From Rubrobacter sp. (GTDB lineage Bacteria; Actinomycetota; Rubrobacteria; Rubrobacterales; Rubrobacteraceae): 27,744 bases of DNA. The DNA lies in assembly GCA_016781775.1 (NCBI GenBank), contig JADDPR010000534.1, forward strand, positions 18,282 to 46,025, given 5' to 3'. A model generated the notes under the pieces. It worked only from the letters and a program-made list of their open reading frames with translations. It ran no database searches and was not told where the DNA came from. The translations under genes and the position numbers were made by a program. Below, in pieces: positions 21,685 to 27,744 of the stretch. How positions within the stretch are numbered: position 1 is the first letter of the stretch; the number at the start of each line of letters is the position of its first letter.

Positions 21685-22462
21685 CTACCCTTCGAGAACC
21701 CCCCTGAGGGAATTCTCCGTCTCCGGCTCCCGCCGCAAGGCCGACCCATCCAGGCTCGCCACCGGCTCGACCCCGCGGACGGCATTCACGCAGTAGAGCG
21801 GCCCTCGCGTCTCAAGCGGCAGCGGTCCTTCGGAGACCACGCCCCTCTCCAACAAGACCTCCCGCGCCACCCCTCCCAGCACACTCCCGGAGAGAGGAGG
21901 AGTAACCAGTCGATCCCCCACAGCCCCAACGAGGTTGGAGACCGTACCCTCCAGGAGAAGCCCGTCCCGGGAGAAGAGGGCTTCTTCGCAGCCGGCCTCC
22001 TCGGCCCGCGCGAGGGCGAGGATGTTCGGGAGATAGTTGAGGGTCTTGTGGGCGGCGAGAGGACCACGTCCGTCGGGTACGGAGACCGCGGCGAGGGGCG
22101 GCCGCGGCGCCGGCAGCGGCGAGGCGCTCACGACGACGGTGGGCCGGCCACCGCGTTTTTGAGGGAGGGGCCGCGCCCCCCGCGCCGCGCGTCAGGGTCG
22201 CCTTGAGCACCCCATCCTCCAAACCAAGCTTCTCGATGAGGCCCCACAGGGCGGATCCGACCTCGTCGAGCGGGGCCGGGAGGCTTATGGCCGCGGCGTC
22301 TCGCCTCAGGCGGGCGAGGTGCCTGTCGATGAAGAGCGGCCTGCCCTCCAGGACCTTCATCGTCGTGAAGACCCCGTCGCCGTAGGCGAAGCCGCGGTCG
22401 GTGACGGAGACGAGCGCCCCTTCCGGGGCGAGATAGGAGCCGTTCAGGTAGACGAGGTCCAA
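21685..22462 (-). pseudogene. pabC-like class IV aminotransferase, frameshifted
   Basis: PLP-dependent fold-type IV protein (aminodeoxychorismate lyase or branched-chain aminotransferase type), read in two frames. The first part, from a TTG at 22462, has VYLNGSYLAPEGALVSVTDR, GFAYGDGVFTTMKV and RHLARLRRDA, up to ATLTRGAGG. The second part, in another frame, continues RPTVVVSASPLPAP, then AHKTLNYLPNILA (with the PLP Lys), EALFSRDGLLLEGTVSNLV and a C-terminus at 21685. The switch falls at a run of six C on the plus strand (22176-22181). One extra base there restores a single protein of about 258 residues. It follows pabB by 3 nt. It is either a recent mutation, a sequence error in the homopolymer, or slippage. 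Confidence 0.85.
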
Positions 22463-22465
22463 GAA

Positions 22466-23827
22466 TTATCGGAGGGGTGGCTCGGCGCCCAGGCATTCGA
22501 GGAGGGCGGCGGCTTTGTGGGCGGACTCGCGGTACTCGCGCTCGGGGACCGAGTCGGCGACGATGCCCCCGCCGGCTTGGGCGTAGGCGGCGCCGTCTTT
22601 GAGGAGGATGGTGCGGATAGCGATGTTCATGTCTATGGAGGAGCCGTCCAGACCGAGGTAGCCGAAGGAGCCGGTGTAGAAGCCGCGGCGGGTCGGTTCG
22701 AGCTCTTCGATGATCTCCATGCACCTGACCTTGGGGCAACCCGTGATCGTGCCGCCCGGGAACATCCCGGCGAGAAGATCGACGGCGTCCCGGTCGGGCG
22801 AGAGCTCCCCCACGACCTCGGAGACGATGTGTACGACGTGCGAGTACTCCTCGGTCGTCATGAACTCCTCGACCCGCACCGTCCCGTAGGCCGAGGAGCG
22901 CCCGAGGTCGTTGCGCTCGAGGTCCACGATCATGGCGTGCTCGGCCTTCTCCTTGGGGTCCAGGAGCAGCGCCGACCCGGCGCCGGCGGCCCTCGGGTAC
23001 GTCCCCGCGATGGGCCGCGTCGAGGCCCGCCCCCCGCTCAAGCTCACGAGCCTCTCCGGGGAGCTCGAGACGGCCACGAAGCCCGGGAAGGAGACCACCC
23101 CCCCGAAGGGCGAGGGGTTTCTCCTCCTCAGAGCGCCGTAGAGCGCCAGAGGGTCGCCACGGTAGGGCACCTCGAAGCGCTGCGAGATGTTCACCTGGAA
23201 GACGTCCCCCGCCCGCACGTACTCCTTCACCCGTTCGACGGCCCGTGCGTACCCTCCACGGCCGAGCGTGGACGAGACGGGGCGAGGGGGGGCGGGCTCG
23301 GCCGGTTCGGGGAGCGGACGCGCCCGGCGCAGGGCCTGCAGGACGAATCCCGCGTCCTCGCCGGGCGGGTGGGAGATCCACAACTCCCCTTCGGGCCCCT
23401 CGCCGACGACGTAGCGGGGGAGGAAGAAGCGAGCCCTGGGGAGGTCGAGGTCGTCCCGCGCGAGTTCGGGGAGGCGTTCGAGGTGGGGCACCGCGTCGTA
23501 GGAGAGGTATCCGAAGAGCGCCGGGCCGAAGGGCGAGCCCGGCGGGGCGGTGAAGCTCCCCACTCCGGGGACGAGGGCTCGGCGAAGCGTGTCGAACGGG
23601 GGGCCGTCGTCGGAGGCGACCGTGGCCTCGGGATCGAAGGCCAGCACCCGGGCGTGCCACCCCTCCCCGTCGAGGAGCACGAAGGGGTCCACCCCCGGCT
23701 CGAGGCCCAGGGCCCCGACGAGTGCGGCGAGGTCCGCCCTCCCCCTTGGTCCCTCCCCCGAGGAGACCCGGCGGACCTCGCGGCGAGGCAGGCTTGACAA
23801 GGGCGTCTCGATCTCCGTACGTCGCAC
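22466..23827 (-). CDS. pabB: Chorismate-utilising enzyme, PabB/TrpE component I
   Basis: 453-residue component I of aminodeoxychorismate or anthranilate synthase. Conserved blocks are FGYLSYDAVPHLE, DVFQVNISQRFEVP, VSSSPERLVSL, MIVDLERNDLGR, PGGTITGCPK, and the ending YTGSFGYLGLDG to AQAGGGIVADSVPE. The neighbouring pabC-like gene points to p-aminobenzoate for folate. However, the loop reads PIAGT, with Ala where E. coli-type PabB has the Lys of PIKGT; Ala is the anthranilate synthase state. No glutaminase (PabA/TrpG) is encoded nearby. The GTG at 23827 lies 6 nt behind TATACA and is probably leaderless. I keep pabB because of its neighbour, with reservation. Confidence 0.85.
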   Translation of the reverse strand: MRRTEIETPLSSLPRREVRRVSSGEGPRGRADLAALVGALGLEPGVDPFVLLDGEGWHARVLAFDPEATVASDDGPPFDTLRRALVPGVGSFTAPPGSPFGPALFGYLSYDAVPHLERLPELARDDLDLPRARFFLPRYVVGEGPEGELWISHPPGEDAGFVLQALRRARPLPEPAEPAPPRPVSSTLGRGGYARAVERVKEYVRAGDVFQVNISQRFEVPYRGDPLALYGALRRRNPSPFGGVVSFPGFVAVSSSPERLVSLSGGRASTRPIAGTYPRAAGAGSALLLDPKEKAEHAMIVDLERNDLGRSSAYGTVRVEEFMTTEEYSHVVHIVSEVVGELSPDRDAVDLLAGMFPGGTITGCPKVRCMEIIEELEPTRRGFYTGSFGYLGLDGSSIDMNIAIRTILLKDGAAYAQAGGGIVADSVPEREYRESAHKAAALLECLGAEPPLR

Positions 23828-23833
23828 CGCTTA

Positions 23834-23842
23834 TGTATAGCA
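23834..23842 (-). promoter_or_regulatory. Extended -10 promoter of pabB, overlapping the divergent promoter
   Basis: TGCTATACA on the minus strand is an extended -10 ending 6 nt before the pabB GTG. The same bases read TATGTA on the plus strand, which could serve the diguanylate cyclase gene with its ribosome-binding site at 23848-23854. Confidence 0.55.
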
Positions 23843-23864
23843 TCCCTAAGGAGGCGATCCGTCG

Positions 23865-25058
23865 TTGCATCGGGAGATCGGCGAGGCTCCTCAGGTCCCT
23901 TCGCTAAAGCCTTCCAGGGTGCGTACCGATAAAATCGTGTTGCATCGTACGAAGTTCGAGGGGCGGGAGGTGAGGAAGATAGCGGGCAGAAGCGCCGACG
24001 AGAGACTCGAGGAGGGCTTGCGCCTCATCGCCCTCGTGTTCTACGTGGTCGGCGCGTTCGTGGTGCTGGCGGTCGTAAACACGCCCCTGGCCGCCGACGA
24101 GGATTTCAGGGGTATAAATCGGAAGGCGCTGAACGCGATCGCGGCCGTGGCCGTGGTGTCGGCGTTCGCGACGGTCTACGCCCCCTGGCACCGCCTGCCC
24201 CGCGACGCGTTCTTCGCGGTGCCCGCGGCCGGGGTGGTCTTGATCTCCGTCTGCACCTTCTTCTCGTGGGGTTGGGACAGCTTCGCTTACGTGCTGTACG
24301 TGTTTCCGGCGTCTTTTTTCGGTCTGTACTTCCCGAGCAAGGCGACGACGGGCCTGGCCTTCCTGCTCCTCTGTGGGGCGAGCCCCCTTCTCTACGACTG
24401 GAACCTGCAAGAGCTGGTGGAGTACGCGGTGGTCTACGTCCCGGTCTTTGCGACGGTAACCTTCGTCTCGCGCTACGTGGTCCGTGAGGTCGAGCGCAAA
24501 GAGGCGGCCCGGCGCGCCTCCGAGGAGGAGCTTGTCGAGGAGAAGGCGCGCGCGATGGAGCTGCGGCGGATGGCCGAGATGGACGGTCTGACCGGCTTGA
24601 AGAACCGGCGCAGCCTCGAAGCCCGGCTCGCCGAGGAGACGGAGAGGTCCCGGCGCCTTGGCGGGAGATTCTCCCTACTCTTTATGGATCTGGACGACTT
24701 CAAGGCCATCAACGACGAGCACGGACACCTCGTAGGGGACGAGGCCCTCAAGCTCGTGGCCCGCGTTCTGCAGGAGGATTCCCGGAGCGTGGACACCGTC
24801 GCCCGCTACGGGGGCGAGGAGTTCGTGGTCTTGTTGCCGGGCACGGACTCGGAGGGGGCGAGAGCCTTCTACACAAGGGGCCGCGAGAAGCTCCTCGTAC
24901 TCTCCCTGAAGGAGCTCGGCCTCCCCCTTCGCCTGAGCGCGGGCGCCGTGGGCTCGGAGGCCGCCCCGGACGCCGGGGGGCTCATGCAGGCCGCGGACCG
25001 GGCCATGTACGAGGCCAAGCGGGGCGGCAAGGACCGGGTCTTCGTCGGGGGGCGCTGA
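23865..25058 (+). CDS. Membrane-bound diguanylate cyclase (GGDEF)
   Basis: 397 residues. The N-terminal part has about six transmembrane helices (between about residues 50 and 205). A charged coiled-coil linker follows (ERKEAARRASEEELVEEKAR). The C-terminal GGDEF domain starts DGLTGLKNRRSLE, has FMDLDDFKAINDEHGH, and carries the active-site GGEEF near residue 315. The inhibitory I-site RxxD (RSVD) lies five residues before it, so product inhibition by c-di-GMP is expected. The domain is complete (AADRAMYEAKRGGKDR). The TTG at 23865 has AAGGAGG 10 nt upstream. The first 30 residues are poorly conserved-looking, and a later start (TTG at 23940) is possible. The signal sensed by the membrane part is unknown. 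Confidence 0.92.
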   Translation: MHREIGEAPQVPSLKPSRVRTDKIVLHRTKFEGREVRKIAGRSADERLEEGLRLIALVFYVVGAFVVLAVVNTPLAADEDFRGINRKALNAIAAVAVVSAFATVYAPWHRLPRDAFFAVPAAGVVLISVCTFFSWGWDSFAYVLYVFPASFFGLYFPSKATTGLAFLLLCGASPLLYDWNLQELVEYAVVYVPVFATVTFVSRYVVREVERKEAARRASEEELVEEKARAMELRRMAEMDGLTGLKNRRSLEARLAEETERSRRLGGRFSLLFMDLDDFKAINDEHGHLVGDEALKLVARVLQEDSRSVDTVARYGGEEFVVLLPGTDSEGARAFYTRGREKLLVLSLKELGLPLRLSAGAVGSEAAPDAGGLMQAADRAMYEAKRGGKDRVFVGGR

Positions 25059-25086
25059 GGACGCTCGGCGCCCGCTACCTCTCCTC

Positions 25087-25536
25087 CTACTCCTCGGCCT
25101 TATCCCTGTCCTGCGCCGCGTTGACGAGGATGCCCAGGGCCTTGCGCACGGTCTCCAGATCCTCGGGCGAGAGGCCCTTGAGGAGGGCCTCCGTGAGGCT
25201 GCGCCAGGAGGTGACGAGCTGCTCGATCAGGAGTCGACCATCCTCCGTGGCGTGAACGAGGACGACGCGGCGATCCTGGGGCTCCATCATGCGCTCCACG
25301 AGGCCCCGCTCGACGAGGCGGTCGACCAGGACGGTCGCGTTGGAGAAGGAGCCACCCAGCTTGCGGGCCAACTCGCGCATCCGGATTGCGTCCTCCTCCG
25401 AGATCAGGAGCAGGGCCTTAAGCTGTGGAGTGGACATGTTCAACTCCAACCACGGGCCCGCATCCAGCATCGCCCGATGGTGGATGAGCTCCTCCTGCAA
25501 CCTCAAAACCTGTTTCACTTTCTCACTCTGATCCAT
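25087..25536 (-). CDS. MarR family transcriptional regulator
   Basis: 149-residue winged-helix dimer. Helices before the DNA-binding domain contain LRLQEELIHHRAML. The recognition part runs TPQLKALLLISEEDAIRMRE, LARKLGGSFSNATVLVDRLV, and the wing is MMEPQDRRVVLVHATEDG. The C-terminal helices (LLKGLSPEDLETVRKAL) complete the dimer interface. The ATG at 25536 is 7 nt behind TAGTAT; a TTG at 25575 would place the start upstream of the promoter. It diverges from queG, and inverted repeats lie between the genes. MarR proteins often repress themselves and a neighbour; the ligand is unknown. Confidence 0.93.
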   Translation of the reverse strand: MDQSEKVKQVLRLQEELIHHRAMLDAGPWLELNMSTPQLKALLLISEEDAIRMRELARKLGGSFSNATVLVDRLVERGLVERMMEPQDRRVVLVHATEDGRLLIEQLVTSWRSLTEALLKGLSPEDLETVRKALGILVNAAQDRDKAEE

Positions 25537-25541
25537 AGCTC

Positions 25542-25593
25542 GGATACTACTATCCCCGTTAATTTTTTTCAGCAACCGTATGGTTATAAAAAA
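25542..25593. promoter_or_regulatory. MarR promoter with two candidate operators
   Basis: On the minus strand CTGAAA (25572-25567), a 17-nt spacer and TAGTAT (25549-25544) make a good promoter, 7 nt from the MarR ATG. GGATA-CTAC-TATCC (25542-25555) is a perfect inverted repeat over the -10. A second symmetric element has AACC-GTAT-GGTT (25574-25585) flanked by seven T (25563-25569) and six A (25588-25593), and overlaps the -35. Both lie where an autorepressor would bind. Confidence 0.5.
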
Positions 25594-25626
25594 GCGTCGT
25601 TAGGTCCAATCTGCGCCGCCAACGGA

Positions 25627-25632
25627 TAGAAT
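25627..25632 (+). promoter_or_regulatory. -10 box of queG
   Basis: TAGAAT ends 8 nt before the GTG of queG, with no ribosome-binding site in between. A leaderless transcript is predicted. The -35 is poor. Confidence 0.45.
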
Positions 25633-25640
25633 CTTGCTTT

Positions 25641-26846
25641 GTGAAGGGTACCGGCGTCGGAGGGAAGGGTGGAGCGCGGGCGACGCCGTGGGAGGCCCGG
25701 CGCATCCTGGAGGAGAGGGCGCGCGCCGCGGGCTTCGACCTCGTCGGCGTGACGGGTGCGGAGCCTTTAAAGAGGGGCGGGGAGCGCCTGACGGAGTGGC
25801 AGGAGGCGGGAATGGCGGCGGATATGGGCTTTATGCATCGTCCCGCCGGGCTGCTCGCGGACCCGAAGAGGTTGCAGAAGAGCGCCAGGAGCGTGGTCTC
25901 GCTCGGGGTCTCCTATTATCCGGGGGACCATCCGGTGAACGACGGCGGCGGCGGACGGGTGGCGAGGTACGCGTGGGGCGAGGATTACCACGTTGTGATC
26001 AAGGAGCGGCTCAAGGCCTTACGGGTGGAGCTCGAGGAGGCTCTGGGGTGCAGGATCAAGGCTCGCGCGTTCACGGATGCGGTGCCGCTCCTCGAGCGCT
26101 CGGCCGCCCAGCACGCGGGCCTCGGGTTCTTCGGGCGGAACTCCTGCCTCATCAACGGGAGGGTAGGCTCCTACTTCTTTATAGCCGACCTGATCGTGGA
26201 CCTCGAGCTCGAGCCGGACGTGGAGGGGGTCGGCACGTGCGGGAGGTGTACCCGCTGCATGGAAGGGTGCCCGACCGGCGCCATCAAGGCTCCAGGCGTC
26301 GTGGACGCGCGGTTGTGCATCTCGTACCTCACGATCGAGAACAAGGGTCCCATCCCGCGCGAGCTCCGCGAGAAGGTCGGGGACTGGGCGTTCGGCTGCG
26401 ACGTCTGCCAGGAGGTCTGCCCGTACAACAAGCGCAAGGCGACGGTCAGCTCATGGCCGGAGTTCTCGGGGAGCTCGGGCGCCGGGCCCTACCTCGGGAT
26501 ACCGGAGGTTCTGGAGATACGCGAGGAAGGGGAGTTCGAGACGCGCTTCGCCGGGACCCCCCTCACGCGTCCCGGCCGGGCCGGGCTCCTCAGAAACTGC
26601 TGCGTGGCGGCCGGCAACCTCGGGCTCGCCGAGGCGGTGCCGTCCCTCGTCCGGTGTTTAGAGGAAGACGAGTCGCCGCTCGTGCGGGGGCACGCGGCTT
26701 GGGCGCTCGGGGAGATCGGGGGGGAAGACGCGAGGGCTGCGCTGGAACGGGCACTCGGGGAGGAGACCGACCCGTTCCCTGCCGAAGAGGTGCGTCTCGC
26801 CCTGAGATTCGATACCCCGCCCGTCCGTAAGAGTGGGGTAGAATAA
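25641..26846 (+). CDS. queG: Epoxyqueuosine reductase QueG with C-terminal HEAT repeats
   Basis: Cobalamin- and Fe-S-dependent enzyme that reduces epoxyqueuosine to queuosine in tRNA. It has 401 residues. The N-terminal domain has AAGFDLVGVTGAEPL and MHRPAGLLADPKRL. The catalytic Asp is in FTDAVPLLERSAA, then FFGRNSCLI. Two [4Fe-4S] sites follow: CGRCTRCMEGCPTGAI and CDVCQEVCPYNK. The last 75 residues (AAGNLGLAEAVPSLVRCLEE, VRGHAAWALGEIGG) are PBS-lyase-type HEAT repeats, as in the long QueG form. The GTG start is preferred because it is 8 nt after TAGAAT. The overlapping +1 frame is a shadow. No other queuosine gene is in view. It depends on the Fe-S machinery encoded upstream. Confidence 0.95.
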   Translation: MKGTGVGGKGGARATPWEARRILEERARAAGFDLVGVTGAEPLKRGGERLTEWQEAGMAADMGFMHRPAGLLADPKRLQKSARSVVSLGVSYYPGDHPVNDGGGGRVARYAWGEDYHVVIKERLKALRVELEEALGCRIKARAFTDAVPLLERSAAQHAGLGFFGRNSCLINGRVGSYFFIADLIVDLELEPDVEGVGTCGRCTRCMEGCPTGAIKAPGVVDARLCISYLTIENKGPIPRELREKVGDWAFGCDVCQEVCPYNKRKATVSSWPEFSGSSGAGPYLGIPEVLEIREEGEFETRFAGTPLTRPGRAGLLRNCCVAAGNLGLAEAVPSLVRCLEEDESPLVRGHAAWALGEIGGEDARAALERALGEETDPFPAEEVRLALRFDTPPVRKSGVE

Positions 26847-26853
26847 GGAAACC

Positions 26854-27696
26854 ATGGCGGAGCAGATCAACTACTACCGAATCCTCGGCGTACCGCGCTC
26901 GGCGAGCCAGTCCGAGATAAAAGCCGCCTACAGGAGGCTTGCGAAGGAGCGCCACCCCGACCACTCGGGCGGGAGCGAGACCGAGTTCAGCCGTTTGCAG
27001 GAGGCCAACGCCGTCCTCTCCGACCCGAACCGGCGCCGGCGCCACGACGAGGCGCTGGACCTCGCCCACGCCGCCGACCAGCTCGCCGGCCTGAACCTCG
27101 ACTTCGGATCGCTCGACGATGAGGTCTCCAGGAAGCGCCGCGAGCGCGAGGATCGCGGCGCCTCCGAGGGCGGGCCCGGCCTCGGCGAGCGCCTGCGCAA
27201 CAGGTTCCGCAAGGAAGAGCCGGAGGAGCCGGCCAGGGGCGCCCGTCGGGGCGGCGAGCAGCCGTCCGGGAGGGGTCGCTACCGGGGCGCTCCGGCGCGG
27301 GAGGCGCGCTGGTACGAGCCGCACGACTTCGACCCCGAGCCGATCACCTGGAGGTCCGGGGCCATAAGCTTCTTCGCCGCCCTCATCGCGTTTCTCGCCG
27401 TAGGGCAGATCGGGCTTTGGGCGACCGGGGCAAACACGCCGCCGGGTGTCCTGGAACCGGGGGTAACGGCCCTGGGTCCCCTGATGTTCGTCCCCTACAC
27501 CCTGGTCGGGCTCCTCGCGGCGTACTTCGCCTACAAGGCGGCGGGCTGGGCGGCCCTCGCGCTGGTCTTCGTCGCCGCGCTCGTCGTCGGCGGCTCGGGA
27601 GGGCCGGAGAGCCTCCTTCAGTTTGTGACCCTGGGCATAGTGCTGGTAGTCGCCGCGATCTACCTCGGCAACCGCCGCGACGAACGCCGCCGCTAA
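26854..27696 (+). CDS. J-domain membrane protein
   Basis: 280 residues. An N-terminal J-domain (about residues 6-65) carries the HPD motif at 34-36 (ERHPDHSGG), so it should stimulate an Hsp70 ATPase. There is no Gly/Phe region, zinc finger or DnaJ C-terminal domain. A charged, Arg/Glu/Gly-rich linker follows (about 90-150). Four hydrophobic helices close the protein (about 165-272, for example FFAALIAFLAVGQIGLW and LALVFVAALVVGGSG), with a basic tail RRDERRR. This makes it a type III, membrane-tethered J protein that recruits Hsp70 to the membrane, not the general DnaJ. It starts 8 nt after the queG stop behind AAGGAA, so the two share a transcript. Confidence 0.9.
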   Translation: MAEQINYYRILGVPRSASQSEIKAAYRRLAKERHPDHSGGSETEFSRLQEANAVLSDPNRRRRHDEALDLAHAADQLAGLNLDFGSLDDEVSRKRREREDRGASEGGPGLGERLRNRFRKEEPEEPARGARRGGEQPSGRGRYRGAPAREARWYEPHDFDPEPITWRSGAISFFAALIAFLAVGQIGLWATGANTPPGVLEPGVTALGPLMFVPYTLVGLLAAYFAYKAAGWAALALVFVAALVVGGSGGPESLLQFVTLGIVLVVAAIYLGNRRDERRR

Positions 27697-27744
27697 TCCC
27701 CGTCACTCGACGCTCTCGCATGGCAGGAGTCGGTTCTTGCTGAG

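Noticed and set aside
22319..23797. 492-codon plus-strand frame over pabB
   Set aside because: Same kind of shadow; pabB carries all family motifs on the minus strand.
25634..26830. 398-codon plus-strand frame overlapping queG
   Set aside because: Arg/Gly-rich +1 frame of queG with no motif; queG has both 4Fe-4S sites in the other frame.

Overview
The window reads as chromosomal DNA of a high-GC Gram-positive, most like a deep-branching actinobacterium of the Rubrobacter type. This is inferred from the base composition, the codon use, the gene content (SufU-type Fe-S assembly, DUF3618 and holin-like envelope proteins, single-chain LarC) and many start codons sitting directly behind a -10 box. 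I could not run a database search, so the genus is a guess. I see no phage, insertion sequence, CRISPR array, rRNA or tRNA.

Layout. 1-1841 (minus): a GntR(YtrA)-ABC ATPase-ABC permease operon, the permease cut by the window edge. 1842-4387: two gene-poor stretches around a membrane protein that looks frameshifted, then yqeC (minus). 4451-6617 (plus): a holin-like protein, a DUF3618 protein and larC, whose conserved N-terminus runs upstream of any usable start codon. 6731-7806 (minus): a cold-shock protein with a long leader and a clear terminator, and a HAD phosphatase. 7855-8856: a YgfZ-type folate protein, divergent from the HAD gene. 8880-13474: the Fe-S assembly block sufC-sufB, a strong terminator, a small Cys/His gene of lower GC, then sufD and a Rieske ferredoxin. 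13512-15056: an exported HNH nuclease, a small unknown gene and a GFA-fold protein. 15091-16117: a ruined alpha-hydroxy-acid oxidase. 16155: sufU. 16674-17899 (minus): a membrane protein and a short-chain dehydrogenase. 17999: a small Cys-rich protein. 18571-20151 (minus): three translationally coupled membrane proteins that look like paralogues. 20230-21621 (minus): a succinate-semialdehyde-type dehydrogenase. 21685-23827 (minus): pabB/trpE-like and a frameshifted pabC-like gene. 23865: a membrane diguanylate cyclase. 25087-25536 (minus): a MarR regulator. 25641-27696: queG and a membrane J-domain protein.

How it fits together. The strongest theme is metal and Fe-S cofactor supply: SufCBD scaffold, SufU, Rieske ferredoxin and YgfZ (which supports Fe-S enzymes). 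QueG is an Fe-S client, and LarC and YqeC are maturation factors for nickel-pincer and molybdenum/selenium enzymes. The cysteine desulfurase SufS is not in the window. A second theme is decay: three genes carry frameshifts, one of them with two extra stop codons. A third is promoter architecture: at least eight genes have a TAnnnT box 6-8 nt before the start codon, which predicts leaderless mRNAs. The most novel-looking locus is the three-paralogue membrane cassette at 18571-20151.
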